From: Devosia sp.
GTDB taxonomy: Bacteria > Pseudomonadota > Alphaproteobacteria > Rhizobiales > Devosiaceae
DNA: 64,000 nucleotides
Reading direction: 5' to 3'
NCBI RefSeq assembly: GCF_017307495.1
Contig: NZ_JAFKHE010000015.1
Coordinates: 248,001 to 312,000 of the forward strand
A model generated the notes under the pieces. It worked only from the letters and a program-made list of their open reading frames with translations. It made no database searches and had not been told where the DNA came from. Positions 7,342 through 15,910 of the stretch are shown in pieces (the stretch's first letter is position 1; each line of letters begins with the position of its first letter). The translations under genes and the position numbers were made by a program.

Positions 7342-8254
7342 GGGGACGCGACGCGTCGTCCTCGCGCTAGGCGCCCGCCAGCTGTCATGCAGCGAAACGT
7401 GGGACGCACGACTCGGAGCGTGGGGCTCCACTACCCTCCCCGTCGAGGGGAGGGAGACGCAGGAACCGAAGCCTCTCAGTCGGGTCTCCCTCCCCCTTGT
7501 GGGGCTTCGAGCCGTGCCGAAGGCAAAATCGCTCCGGTGGAGCGATTTTAGGGGAGAAGGCCATGAGAGCTGTGCTCGAATGGCTGGTAGCGACGCTTGA
7601 CCGCGTCAGCGGGCTAGCAGAGCTAGGGTGGGGGTAGCCACGCTCGCTGGACGATCCAGAAAAATCTTGTCCCCCCACCGCCCAGCCCCCTTATCCTCTC
7701 CCAGTCCTTCACACGGGCGGCGGTCGCGACGAACGAACGGTGGGGGATATCGAGGGTCATGGGAGTCGTCCCATGGCGGGTCGGTGTCGTGGGCAACCGG
7801 CCGACTGGTCAGGTCCCGTCCTGGTAACAGGGGTGTGGAGAGAACCAGCCGCGCACGCTCCGCGTTGGCTGTCGCCGCGCCGGTCCCCGCCCGACTAACG
7901 CGAAACCCGAGGCGAGATCGCCGTCGGGCACGTCGCTTCGGCCACGCAAACTCAGAACCGCATGGCTCCCTTGCTCACTAAAATCCCGAATTGCCTTGCT
8001 ATTCCAGCGCCTTTCCCCCATATGCAGGCCATTCGCCCTTCAGCGGGCGATGGACTTCTCTTCTTACTGGCCAAGACGGTGAGCGGCGAAGTGCCCCGGA
8101 AATGCTCCGCAAAACGGCGGACCACCGGGAGACAGCGCAACCGTGCGGCAATCCAGCTGCCATTGCATCGATTGATCACGCCGAGCCCGAGATGGGCCCT
8201 CCGGCGGCACACGCGCACCGATTGGCCCGGAGCGCGCCACAGAAAGCATATCTT
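7342..8254. other. 913-base gene-free stretch with repeats, upstream of the helicase
   Basis: No convincing gene was found; open frames here lack family signatures and good starts. It holds a family B repeat at 7430-7550, whose inner hairpin AAATCGCTCC/GGAGCGATTT (7527-7549) is perfect, and a small stem CATGGGA/TCCCATG near 7758-7775. The last several hundred bases could be a long leader of the DEAD-box helicase mRNA, as such genes often have one, but no promoter was identified. Confidence 0.5.
7430..7550. repeat. Family B repeat with internal AAATCGCTCC hairpin
   Basis: CTACCCTCCCCGTCGAGGGG lies at the left, CTCCCTCCCCCTTGTGGGG in the middle, and a perfect hairpin of AAATCGCTCC with GGAGCGATTT at the right end. 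It lies downstream of the molybdoenzyme gene. Confidence 0.65.
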
Positions 8255-9778
8255 TTGACAAACTCATTCTCCGAACTCGGCCTTTCCGCGCAGCTCGTCA
8301 GCGCGCTCACCGCCGCCGGGTTCGACACGCCGACCCCGATCCAGGCCAAGGCCATCCCGCCGCAGCTGCAGGGCCGCGACATCATGGGCATCGCCCAGAC
8401 CGGGTCGGGCAAGACCGCGGCGTTCGGGCTGCCGATCCTGGCCGGCCTCGCCGAGCTCAAGGGCCGTCCGAACCCGATGACCACCCGGGCGCTGATCCTC
8501 GCGCCGACCCGCGAACTCGCGGTGCAGATCGACGAAGTGCTGCACAAGCTCAGCGGCGCCAAGATCTCGACCGTGCTGGTGCTCGGCGGCGCATCGCGCG
8601 GCGGGCAGATCCAGAAGATCGCCCGCGGCGTCGACGTCGTGATCGCGACCCCGGGCCGGCTCAAGGACCTGGTCGACGACAGGAAGCTGCGCCTCACCGA
8701 GACGCGCTGGCTCATCCTCGACGAGGCCGACCGGATGCTCGACATGGGCTTCATCAACGCGGTCAAGCAGATCGCCGCCGCCATCGGGCCGCGCCGGCAG
8801 ACGGCGATGTTCTCGGCCACCATGGCGCCCGAGATCGCCGATCTCGCCAAGGGCCTGTTGAACGATCCGGTGCGGGTCGAGGCCAATCCGCCGGCCCAGA
8901 CCGTCGGCACCATCGAGCAGAGCGTCATCCTCTCCGGTTCCAAGGAGAAGCGCGGGGTGCTCAACACCCTGCTGCAGGACCCGGCGCTGAGCCGCGTCAT
9001 CATCTTCTCGCGCACCAAGCATGGCGCCGACCGCGTGGCCAAGAACCTCGAGGCCGACGGCCACAACGCCGCGGCGATCCACGGCAACAAGTCGAACAAT
9101 GCCCGGCAGGCGGCGCTCAAGGGCTTCGCCTCGGGCGAGGTGCGGCTGCTGGTCGCCACCGATATCGCGGCGCGCGGCATCGACGTGCAGAACATCTCGC
9201 ATGTCATCAACTACGAGCTGCCGGACGATCCGGAGAACTACGTCCACCGCATCGGCCGCACCGGCCGTAACGGCGCTTCGGGCGCGGCGATCACGCTGTG
9301 CGATGGCACCGAGCGCGGCAAGCTGCGCGACGTCGAGCGGCTGATCCGCCGCACGCTGCCGATTTCCGGCGAGCTCAAGGGCGCCGGCGGCGAAGTCATT
9401 CCGGCCTCCGAAGTGGTAAAGCAGCCGATCCCCAGGGCGGCGCCGAAGCAGGGGCAGAACCGCGGCGGGCAGCCGGCCACCGGGCAGCGCAAGCAGGCCA
9501 ATGCCGGCCGGCACTTCTCGGGCGCCAAGAAGGCGGCGATCGTGGAAGGCCGCCGTGGCCATGACGGCGGCAACGCGCAGCAGGTGCGCGGCGGTTCGGG
9601 TACGGGCGGGAACATCTCCCGCAACGGCGGTGCCGGCGCCACGGCGCCGGGCTGGTGGGAGAAGCCGACCGGCTCCGGTCCGGCCACGCCGCCCAAGGCC
9701 AGCAAGGCGCGCTGGAACAAGAAGCAGAAGGACGCGGCCAAGGATCGCCGCACCGAGACGGCCCGCGCCGCCGGCTAG
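8255..9778 (+). CDS. DEAD-box ATP-dependent RNA helicase (RhlE type)
   Basis: RNA helicase with the full motif set: Q-motif region TPTPIQAKAIPP, AQTGSGKT, PTRELAVQI, TPGR, DEAD, SAT, ARGID and HRIGRTGR. The C-terminal 130 residues are Gly/Arg/Lys-rich and probably bind RNA. The start is uncertain: the family usually begins right before FSELGLS, which favours the TTG at 8255 (507 residues); an in-frame upstream extension of 88 codons reads as non-conserved sequence. It likely acts in ribosome assembly or RNA decay, especially in the cold. A hairpin terminator follows. Confidence 0.93.
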   Translation: MTNSFSELGLSAQLVSALTAAGFDTPTPIQAKAIPPQLQGRDIMGIAQTGSGKTAAFGLPILAGLAELKGRPNPMTTRALILAPTRELAVQIDEVLHKLSGAKISTVLVLGGASRGGQIQKIARGVDVVIATPGRLKDLVDDRKLRLTETRWLILDEADRMLDMGFINAVKQIAAAIGPRRQTAMFSATMAPEIADLAKGLLNDPVRVEANPPAQTVGTIEQSVILSGSKEKRGVLNTLLQDPALSRVIIFSRTKHGADRVAKNLEADGHNAAAIHGNKSNNARQAALKGFASGEVRLLVATDIAARGIDVQNISHVINYELPDDPENYVHRIGRTGRNGASGAAITLCDGTERGKLRDVERLIRRTLPISGELKGAGGEVIPASEVVKQPIPRAAPKQGQNRGGQPATGQRKQANAGRHFSGAKKAAIVEGRRGHDGGNAQQVRGGSGTGGNISRNGGAGATAPGWWEKPTGSGPATPPKASKARWNKKQKDAAKDRRTETARAAG

Positions 9779-9797
9779 GTCCCACTGCTGCAACCTG

Positions 9798-9822
9798 TCA
9801 CCGGCCGGATGACGGCCGGTGA
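9798..9822 (+). terminator. Hairpin terminator after the helicase gene
   Basis: A perfect 9-bp stem (TCACCGGCC with GGCCGGTGA) with a 7-base loop begins 20 bases after the helicase stop. It is followed by TTTGACTT, only a weak U tract. Confidence 0.6.
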
Positions 9823-9899
9823 TTTGACTTCGCGCAAGCGCACAGGAACGAAGCTCGCGATACTCCGTTGGTCATCGACCAGACCACTGGAGGCAAGAG

Positions 9900-10088
9900 A
9901 TGTCCGATCCCAAAGCGCCGCGCCCCTCAGCCGGACAGCCCGGCGAAGTGCCATCCGACGTTCCCGAGCCCGAGCTCACCCGGGAAGTCCCGTCCGAGGG
10001 CCAGCTCCCGGGCCTGCCGGTCTCCAACGATCCACTGCTGCAGCCGATGCCGCATCCGAGGACTCGCGAGCTGCCCCCGATCGACTAG
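9900..10088 (+). CDS. Small proline-rich hypothetical protein
   Basis: A 62-residue, proline- and glutamate-rich soluble protein (MSDPKAPRPSAGQPG to RELPPID) with a strong GGAGG ribosome site at proper spacing. No cysteine, membrane segment or known domain is visible, and it is probably disordered. It stands between the helicase terminator and two tiny putative genes. Confidence 0.6.
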   Translation: MSDPKAPRPSAGQPGEVPSDVPEPELTREVPSEGQLPGLPVSNDPLLQPMPHPRTRELPPID

Positions 10089-10223
10089 CGGGACGAGCAC
10101 CCGCAAGGCTGAACGGCAGATAAACGCGCAGTTCCGGGAACGTTCAAGCCGCGTGCCGCATTATCGCCGGCAAGATGAACCGGCTGGCTTGGCCGAACGC
10201 AACGCCTTGGGGGCGCTCGAAAA

Positions 10224-10337
10224 ATGTTGAAATTCACACTTGTCGCGCTGTTCGTCATGTCGATGGCCACGCTGACCATCGCCGCCTCGGCCATCCCGGT
10301 CGAGAGTGCTGCCGTGACCATGGCGGACAACGGCTGA
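10224..10337 (+). CDS. Tiny putative secreted or membrane peptide
   Basis: A 37-residue frame starting MLKFTLVALFVMSMATLTI: a hydrophobic stretch of signal-peptide type with a short polar end. The upstream ribosome site is a poor G-rich run. The codon pattern is compatible with a gene but the case is weak. Confidence 0.3.
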   Translation: MLKFTLVALFVMSMATLTIAASAIPVESAAVTMADNG

Positions 10338-10342
10338 TCCCG

Positions 10343-10468
10343 ATGGGCCTGGAGCCGGGCCGCCGGCGCAGATCGATCGGGACGAGAACGCAGATCCTCT
10401 TGATCGTGATGTTCGCCACCGCCCTTGCCATACTGGCATTGGCGGCCGCGAGCGTGGCCCAGCTCTAG
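10343..10468 (+). CDS. Tiny putative single-pass membrane peptide
   Basis: A 41-residue frame: an Arg-rich start (EPGRRRRSIGTRTQ) followed by one hydrophobic segment (ILLIVMFATALAILALAAA). Positive-inside charge layout fits a small membrane protein. It starts 5 bases after the previous tiny frame. No homologue is recognised. Confidence 0.33.
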   Translation: MGLEPGRRRRSIGTRTQILLIVMFATALAILALAAASVAQL

Positions 10469-10478
10469 CCGTCCCCGG

Positions 10479-11102
10479 CTAGCTCAGCGGAATGCCCTTG
10501 CTGCCCTTGTCCTGCTGATAGGTCGCCGACAGGTCGTTGTAGGCTGCGTTCAGGTCATCGACGCGGGCGACCAGGCGTTCCTTGGACGAGCGATCCATGC
10601 CGGCGATCATGCGCTGGAGGTCGTGCGCCTCGAAGAAGGCATTCTTGCGGTTGTAGAGCGGCCGATCCTCGGGAACGTAGCCGCGATCCGGGTCGGCCAC
10701 GGCGTAGACCTCCTTCAGGATCCTGATGTCGTGCGGGATGCCGAAGCTGTCGCGCGTGTCCTCGTAGCTGAACAGATAGTAGAAATTGTCGAACCCCGAC
10801 CAGGTGATCCCCGAAAGGCAGAGCGAGCAGGGTTCGTGCGTGGCGAGGAACAGGCAGTCGCGCGCGGCAGGGCGGCCCTCGGCGGGCAGTTCGTAGAAGC
10901 GCTTGATGGCGTGCATTTCGCCGTGCCAGAGCGGATTCTCGGTCTCGTTGTTGGTTTCGGCGACGACAAGCGACAGGTCGGACTTGTTCAGGATCGCCGC
11001 GCCAAACAGCTTGTTGCCTCCACTCACGCCGCGCCGGGTGAGCGGCAGCAGGTCGTGCTCGATGGTGTCGAGCAGTCGGGAAACGAGCTCAGGCGTATCC
11101 AT
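10479..11102 (-). CDS. CMP/dCMP-deaminase-fold nucleoside or base deaminase
   Basis: A 207-residue zinc deaminase; the MDTPELV start has a CCGGAG ribosome site, and an upstream in-frame start lacks one. The zinc and proton-shuttle motif is HGE (in LWHGEMHAIKRF) and the cysteine pair is PCSLC (in THEPCSLCLSG). The C-terminal half (residues about 110-207) is longer than in tRNA adenosine deaminases and has no assigned fold. The substrate is unknown; a nucleobase or nucleoside is likely, which would fit the purine genes nearby but is not shown. Confidence 0.85.
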   Translation of the reverse strand: MDTPELVSRLLDTIEHDLLPLTRRGVSGGNKLFGAAILNKSDLSLVVAETNNETENPLWHGEMHAIKRFYELPAEGRPAARDCLFLATHEPCSLCLSGITWSGFDNFYYLFSYEDTRDSFGIPHDIRILKEVYAVADPDRGYVPEDRPLYNRKNAFFEAHDLQRMIAGMDRSSKERLVARVDDLNAAYNDLSATYQQDKGSKGIPLS

Positions 11103-11156
11103 TGGAGTCTCCGGTAGAGTCCGGTCGACCCTGTCGGTAGCCGGGCGCGGCGTCAA

Positions 11157-11945
11157 CTAGAACGCCGATTTCTCCAGTGTCGCCACCTCCGCGCCGCCGG
11201 CGTCAAGCAGCGCCAGGCGGTTGGCGTCGAGCCGCCAGAAGCGGGTGGCGGCGAGGGCGCCGAAGAAGCTGTCCTCCTGCGCCGTGGCGTCTTGCGACAG
11301 GCAGGCCATGCGGGTCGCGGCGACGGCGCTGAACAGCAGCCGCTCGGCACTGACCTCGGCCTGCGCGAACCAGGAATTGCAGCCGCCGCGGCCACCGGCG
11401 CGCATGTCGGAAGCGATGTTCAGCGAGGAGACGATGCCGCGCCCGACCGGCTTGCCGGCAATGGTGACGGCCTGCCAGGTGATGTCGAGGAGGGGCGACG
11501 TGGTTGGTTGCGGCTGGACCGTGGCCGGCTCGGCGGGTGTCGTGTCCTCGTGCGGCGCGAGGCTGACGATGATGAGGATCGGCGACGCCGGCGCCAGCGG
11601 CGCGACCGCGTAGGGTTCGGCGGTGCGGAACCACAAGGTGCCATCCGGGCCGGCGATTTCGGCATCGAGGGCATAGCTGTGGCCGGGCAGGATGACGCTC
11701 TCGTCGAAGTTGAGCGTGAAGGTCAGCGGCGCCTGGCCCGGGCTGGCGATGGCGGCCCTGGCGGAGACGCGCGGCCGGAGCGGCGCCGCGAGATCGACCA
11801 GCGCCACGGTGAGGATGCCGCCGGGCGGCAGCGCGATGCGCTCGCGATAGGTCACGTCGCCCTTGAGCGTCACCTTGGCAGCCAATGCCGGCCCGACCAG
11901 CGCCGCAAGAACAGCAAGGATCGCCAAAATTGTTCGCATTGCCAT
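11157..11945 (-). CDS. Secreted YbaY-domain plus META-domain protein
   Basis: A 262-residue exported protein with a signal peptide of about 22 residues ending ALAA and a GGAGGGAC ribosome site. The first domain (KVTLKGDVTYRERIALPPG to AEPYAV) resembles YbaY/GlsG-type beta domains that show a conserved RERIALP stretch. The second (LLDITWQAVTIAGKPV to VATLEKSAF) is a META/HslJ domain with GRGGCNSWFA. Such proteins are cell-envelope factors linked to stress or lipoprotein function. No lipobox cysteine is seen. It is read away from the divergent-looking ureide genes and stands alone. Confidence 0.82.
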   Translation of the reverse strand: MAMRTILAILAVLAALVGPALAAKVTLKGDVTYRERIALPPGGILTVALVDLAAPLRPRVSARAAIASPGQAPLTFTLNFDESVILPGHSYALDAEIAGPDGTLWFRTAEPYAVAPLAPASPILIIVSLAPHEDTTPAEPATVQPQPTTSPLLDITWQAVTIAGKPVGRGIVSSLNIASDMRAGGRGGCNSWFAQAEVSAERLLFSAVAATRMACLSQDATAQEDSFFGALAATRFWRLDANRLALLDAGGAEVATLEKSAF

Positions 11946-12036
11946 GTCCCTCCAAGCCGATCTGGCCAGTTGCGCACCAGATTATGGAGGAAATGCAACG
12001 ATGCCACGACCATCGGAGGATAGCGCGGCAAATAAC

Positions 12037-12531
12037 TCAGTTGCGCTCGACTATCAGGTAGGGCTCGGGGAAGAAGTATTCCTCGAGGTTGTTGCCTTCG
12101 CCGCCCCGGTCGATGATGAGGAAATCCGAGACCTCGCCAAGGGGGGTCAGCACGCCGTGCCAGGTGTTCATCGCCATGTTGATGCCCTGGCCGGGAGCGC
12201 ACAGGAAGGCGCGGGGCGTGCCGGGAACGCCGCCTGCATCGGGCGCGACGATCGAAAGGAAGGGGCGCTGCGCCAGCGGATAGAAGGCCTGGCTGCCGAG
12301 CGGATGGCGCTCGACCATGGTCAGCGTCAGCGGCAGCGCGTAGGGCTGGCCGCGGGCGATCGAGACGAGCGGGCGCGGATGGACGCCTCCGAGCTCGACC
12401 CTGGCGAGGTCGTGGTAGCGCTCGGTCATGCCGCCGTTGATCGGGTAGTGGTGGGCGCCCTCGACCTCGATAACCTGGCCAAAGGGGGCGTAGGCCTCGC
12501 GGGTCAGCGGCTCGATGACGATCTGTTTCAC
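12037..12531 (-). CDS. allA: Ureidoglycolate lyase (AllA)
   Basis: A 164-residue cupin-fold enzyme releasing glyoxylate and urea from (S)-ureidoglycolate, the last ureide step of purine breakdown. Family hallmarks are EAYAPFGQVIE near the start, YHDLARVE, VERHPLGSQAF, FLSIVAPD and the closing NTWHGVLTPL...FLIIDRGG. Its start overlaps the stop of the upstream cupin gene (ATGA), so both are co-translated. Glyoxylate made here would suit the malate synthase G gene at 30.9 kb. Confidence 0.95.
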   Translation of the reverse strand: MKQIVIEPLTREAYAPFGQVIEVEGAHHYPINGGMTERYHDLARVELGGVHPRPLVSIARGQPYALPLTLTMVERHPLGSQAFYPLAQRPFLSIVAPDAGGVPGTPRAFLCAPGQGINMAMNTWHGVLTPLGEVSDFLIIDRGGEGNNLEEYFFPEPYLIVERN

Positions 12532-12959
12532 GGTGCCGGAACCTTGATGGTGTTCGCTGCCCCGTCGCTGCCCATGTAGACAGCGACGAGCTTCATGGGG
12601 ACGGTGCCGGTATTGGTGCCGTTGTGGGCCCAGCCGACCGCCTCGAGCACGGAATCGCCGGCCTTGTAGGTCCTCGTACCCTTGGTCCCATAGTCGACGG
12701 TCAGCTCGCCTTCGAGGACATGGGCAAACAGCGGCACCTCGTGCTCATGCCAGCCCGTTTCGCCGCCGGGCGGGATGGTGACGATGGCGGCCGTGACATT
12801 GGCTGCGCCTGCGGGGTAGGCGAGCGGGGTGCCGAGCACGTCGGCGCTCCCCTGCAGCAGCGGCGTCAGCAGGTTCTGGTAGGCCGGCGAGGCCTGATCC
12901 TCGGCGAGCGCCGGCGCTGCCAGCGGGATCAGGGCGGCCAGCAGTCTCAAGCGTGTCAT
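12528..12959 (-). CDS. Secreted cupin-domain protein
   Basis: A 143-residue small cupin with a signal peptide (MTRLRLLAALIPLAAPALA) and GGGAG ribosome site; the longer upstream frame reads as noise. Cupin metal-site residues show as GWHEHEVPLF with a later AVGWAHNGTNTG. Single-domain exported cupins have varied or unknown roles. The four-base overlap with allA suggests a link to ureide metabolism or transport, but this is only context. Confidence 0.82.
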   Translation of the reverse strand: MTRLRLLAALIPLAAPALAEDQASPAYQNLLTPLLQGSADVLGTPLAYPAGAANVTAAIVTIPPGGETGWHEHEVPLFAHVLEGELTVDYGTKGTRTYKAGDSVLEAVGWAHNGTNTGTVPMKLVAVYMGSDGAANTIKVPAP

Positions 12960-13089
12960 CTGAATCGCGTTCTCCCTGTCGCGCTGCCGACGATGGCGTT
13001 CGCCGGGTGAAGCTGCAAGCGAAAATCCTGGCGGGGACTGAACCATGTCGCGGCGAAAACGTTGTGGCGCTCGTGACTTAGGATTGAGA

Positions 13090-13428
13090 ATGCACGACCA
13101 GATTCAGCTTGTCCCGGCCGGCGTGGCCGACGCCCTCGTCCGTAACGAACTCACCGACATCATCCCGCCGCTGCTGCGCTACATCGAAGGCTGGCAGTTG
13201 CGATCGAGCTACCTCAAGGGGCAACTGGCCGTGCATCCGCCAGGCTCCGAGGAGTATGGCCTGGCACAGAGGCGAACCGAAGAGCTGCGCCGCGAGATCG
13301 AGGCGCATCGCCGGCATCTCATCCGCGAGACAGCCCAACTACCGCCGGATGACCGGATCGACGGGCTGCTGCAAGAGATGGACGGATTGCTGCTGGCGAT
13401 CAGCGGTGCGGAGCGCCGGGCGTCATAG
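13090..13428 (+). CDS. Hypothetical charged, helical protein
   Basis: A 112-residue soluble protein, mostly helical and highly charged (EELRREIEAHRRHLIRET), with coiled-coil character in the middle. MHDQIQL is chosen because AGGA lies upstream; an ATG 45 bases earlier is possible. No family is recognised. Its end overlaps the convergent ureidoglycine aminohydrolase gene by 6 bases. Confidence 0.6.
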   Translation: MHDQIQLVPAGVADALVRNELTDIIPPLLRYIEGWQLRSSYLKGQLAVHPPGSEEYGLAQRRTEELRREIEAHRRHLIRETAQLPPDDRIDGLLQEMDGLLLAISGAERRAS

Positions 13429-14244
13429 CGCCAGTCTCGGATGCCGGTTGACGTCCTTGTAGAGCAGGTAGCGGAAGCGCGCCGGGCCGGCATAGCAGGC
13501 CTGTGGGCAGAAGGCGCGCAGCCACATGAAGTCGCCGGCCTCGACTTCGACCCAGTCGCGGTTGAGCCGGTAGACGGCCTTGCCCTCCAGCACGTACAGG
13601 CCGTGCTCCATGACGTGCGTCTCCTCGAACGGGATCACGGCGCCCGGCTCGAGGGTCACGATGTTGACATGCATGTCGTGGCGGACGTCGGCGGGGTCGA
13701 CGAAACGCGTCGTGCCCCAGGTGCTGTTGGTGCCGGGCATCCAGTTGATCGGCTCATCCTGCTCGTTGGCGACGAACGGGCGGGGGATATCGATGCCGTC
13801 GACGACCTCGTAGCGCTTGCGGATCCAGTGGAAGCGGACCGGGGAGGCGCCCTTGTTGAAGAGGGTCCACTGCGTGCCGGGCGGCAGGAAGGCGTAGCCG
13901 CCGGGCTTGAGGGTGTGGGCCTTGTCGGCGATGGTCACCGAGGCCTCGCCCTCGACCACGAACAGTACGCCCTCGGCCCCGGCATCGGGCTCGGGCCGAT
14001 CGCTGCCGCCGCCGGGTGAAACCTCCATCACATACTGCGAGAAGGTCTCGGAGAAGCCGGTCATGGGCCGTGCGATGATCCAGCCGCGGGTGTCCTGCCA
14101 GTGCGGGAAGTAGCTGGTGACGATATCGCGCATGACCCCGTGCGGAATGACGGCATAGGCCTCGGTGAACACCGCGCGCCCGGTGTGAAGCGCTATCTGG
14201 GCGGGGAGGCCCGCGATCGGGCTGGCATAGGTAGTGTCGGCCAT
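13423..14244 (-). CDS. allE: (S)-ureidoglycine aminohydrolase (bicupin)
   Basis: A 273-residue bicupin enzyme that deaminates (S)-ureidoglycine to ureidoglycolate, one step before AllA. Family landmarks are the opening VFTEAYAVIPHGVMRDIV, the PHWQDTRGWIIARPM segment, SQYVMEVSPGGGSD, and in the second cupin FEETHVMEHGLYVLEGKAVY with the closing FMWLRAFCPQACYAGG-like tail (FCPQACYAGPARFRYLLYKD). The length is normal. No clear ribosome site precedes MADTTY. It belongs to the purine pathway though a small gene separates it from allA. Confidence 0.92.
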   Translation of the reverse strand: MADTTYASPIAGLPAQIALHTGRAVFTEAYAVIPHGVMRDIVTSYFPHWQDTRGWIIARPMTGFSETFSQYVMEVSPGGGSDRPEPDAGAEGVLFVVEGEASVTIADKAHTLKPGGYAFLPPGTQWTLFNKGASPVRFHWIRKRYEVVDGIDIPRPFVANEQDEPINWMPGTNSTWGTTRFVDPADVRHDMHVNIVTLEPGAVIPFEETHVMEHGLYVLEGKAVYRLNRDWVEVEAGDFMWLRAFCPQACYAGPARFRYLLYKDVNRHPRLAL

Positions 14245-14435
14245 GGGACGCAGTTCGTTCAGGAAGGGGTGTGACCTCTTAGCGCGAAAGCCGCTGGCCG
14301 GACAGTGGGGCCGCGAATCCTGCCCCGTGGGGCGGGCAGGGGCAGGAGCGAGTCCGGCGGAGCGCTGCCGGTTTTCCACCCATGCGCGGCCGGAACGTCA
14401 GGGAAAAGTTTAGAATTGCGGCGCAGATTCGCGGC

Positions 14436-14630
14436 ATGGCTACCCATCTGCACCCCGCGCCGCACCGTCCGATGCTCGATCCGCACCGCTTCGAGGAAGC
14501 AGGCCGTGTGTTTCGCCAGTGGCTGGACAGGTTGCTCAGCCACCCCGAACCGACGGTTGACACCTCGATCGCGTGGGAAGACGGCGAGTCGCATGCGCAT
14601 GGCCCGGACCAGGCGCCACCGGACCGCTGA
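14436..14630 (+). CDS. Small hypothetical protein
   Basis: A 64-residue frame (MATHLHPAPHRPMLDPHRF onward), His- and Pro-rich at the start, with an amphipathic RQWLDRLLSHPEP. An ATG 54 bases upstream in frame is an alternative start; neither has a clear ribosome site. It ends 2 bases before a small membrane gene, which supports a two-gene unit. Confidence 0.45.
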   Translation: MATHLHPAPHRPMLDPHRFEEAGRVFRQWLDRLLSHPEPTVDTSIAWEDGESHAHGPDQAPPDR

Positions 14631-14632
14631 GC

Positions 14633-14833
14633 ATGAACTGGCTTCTCGACTTCCAGAGGTCGTTGCGGGAGCCGGTCTATGCATTCCTCGGCAGCTACTG
14701 GCCGCTCATCGCCATCGTCGCGCTGGTGGCGCTCGGCTGGTATGTCGGGGCGATCACGCGGCAGAGAGACGCCGCCGGCGGCAACGCCGCGCCGGACGAC
14801 GATGCCGACGCGGGTGATGGCGGCGGCGACTAG
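14633..14833 (+). CDS. Small single-pass membrane protein
   Basis: A 66-residue protein with a short amphipathic start (NWLLDFQRSL), one membrane segment (YWPLIAIVALVALGWYVG) and a Gly/Asp-rich acidic tail (DDDADAGDGGG). No family is recognised. Spacing of 2 bases to the upstream small gene suggests co-translation. Confidence 0.5.
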   Translation: MNWLLDFQRSLREPVYAFLGSYWPLIAIVALVALGWYVGAITRQRDAAGGNAAPDDDADAGDGGGD

Positions 14834-14855
14834 CCCCCGCCTCCCGGTTGCGATG

Positions 14856-15323
14856 CTACTTGCCGGCGTAGGCGGCCTGCAGGTCGGCGATGACGAGCTT
14901 GCGCATCTTGAACATGGCCTGCTGGGCGCGGGCGGCGCCCTCGGGGTTGCTCGAGTCCCAGACGAGGCCCATCACGTTGTTGGGGACGATCTGCCAGCTG
15001 AGGCCGAACTTGTCCTTGAGCCAGCCGCACATCGATTCCTCGCCGCCATCGGCGGTGAGCGTGTTCCAGTAGTGGTCGATCTCGGCCTGGTCTTCGCAGT
15101 CGACGCTGAACGAGATCGATTCGTTGAACTTGAACTGCGGGCCCGGACCGCCATTGAGGGCCATGAACTCCTGGTCCTTCAAGCGGAAGTGCATGGTCAG
15201 CACGCTGCCGTCCGGGCCGGGCGTCTTGCTGCGGATTTCGGCGTCCTTGAAGGTGGCGACGTAGAAGTTGACCATTTCTTCGATGCGGTCGTCGATCCAC
15301 AGGCACGGCATGATCTTGGGCAT
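14856..15323 (-). CDS. VOC-superfamily protein, PhnB-like
   Basis: A 155-residue protein of the PhnB/3-dmu-9_3-mt type. It starts MPKIMPCLWIDDRIEEMVNF, has the ITFSVDC-like ISFSVDCEDQAEIDHYWN stretch and ends AMFKMRKLVIADLQAAY, all typical. These proteins bind small metabolites; few have a known reaction. A GGAG ribosome site is present. It is the last gene of an ArsR-SRPBCC-VOC operon, a common bacterial trio. Confidence 0.9.
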   Translation of the reverse strand: MPKIMPCLWIDDRIEEMVNFYVATFKDAEIRSKTPGPDGSVLTMHFRLKDQEFMALNGGPGPQFKFNESISFSVDCEDQAEIDHYWNTLTADGGEESMCGWLKDKFGLSWQIVPNNVMGLVWDSSNPEGAARAQQAMFKMRKLVIADLQAAYAGK

Positions 15324-15416
15324 TTCAGGTCTCCTCGCTCTGGATAGAGTTGCATCCTTCCCCGGAGCGGAACGCGCCGGCGGCAGGTCAGGTCGCAGTC
15401 GGAAGGCGTCAGGCGG

Positions 15417-15899
15417 TCAGCCGGCCGGCAGGCTGGCCAGCAGGTCCTCGAGGCGCCTGAAGCCATGTTCCATGCCTTCCGCCATCGGCGTGGCACGGGC
15501 GCCGTCGCGGGCTTCCTTGGTCGGATAGAGCACCGTGACGACCGAGGTGGTGATGCCGCTGTGTTCGGTGATGCGGTTGGTGACGATGGTCTGCCCGCCG
15601 GTCCAGTCCTGGTCGTAGAGCTCTGTGGTCTTGATCCATCCGGGCCGGGTGATCTCCAGCACTTCGCCTCCGGAGCCCATTTCGAAGCCATCGGGGCTGC
15701 GGGTGACGAAGCGCCACTTGCCGCCGACGCGGGCGTCGAACTCGCAGGTGACGTAGGTCCAGTCGTCGAAGCCGAGCCAGCGGCGGATCAGGGCCGGGAT
15801 GGTCCAGCAGTCGAAGACGAGTTCGGCAGGCGCCCTGAACTGGCGGGTAACCGCGATCTCGCGGTCGGAGGGGAGGGCGATGGTCAGCGGGGGCATCAT
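15417..15899 (-). CDS. SRPBCC (AHSA1-like) ligand-binding protein
   Basis: A 160-residue START-fold protein with VTRQFRAPAELVFDCWT at the start, RRWLGFDDW, GGKWRFVTRSPDG and the ending GMEHGFRRLEDLLASLP, as in AHSA1/CalC-type proteins encoded beside ArsR regulators. Two ATGs are adjacent; the GGAG site suits both. It begins 11 bases after the ArsR gene and likely shares its operator. Confidence 0.9.
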   Translation of the reverse strand: MMPPLTIALPSDREIAVTRQFRAPAELVFDCWTIPALIRRWLGFDDWTYVTCEFDARVGGKWRFVTRSPDGFEMGSGGEVLEITRPGWIKTTELYDQDWTGGQTIVTNRITEHSGITTSVVTVLYPTKEARDGARATPMAEGMEHGFRRLEDLLASLPAG

Positions 15900-15910
15900 C
15901 GGAGGGCTCC

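Noticed and set aside
7628..7981. Small open frames in the gap before the helicase
   Set aside because: Arg/Ser-rich translations, no ribosome site, no conserved motif.
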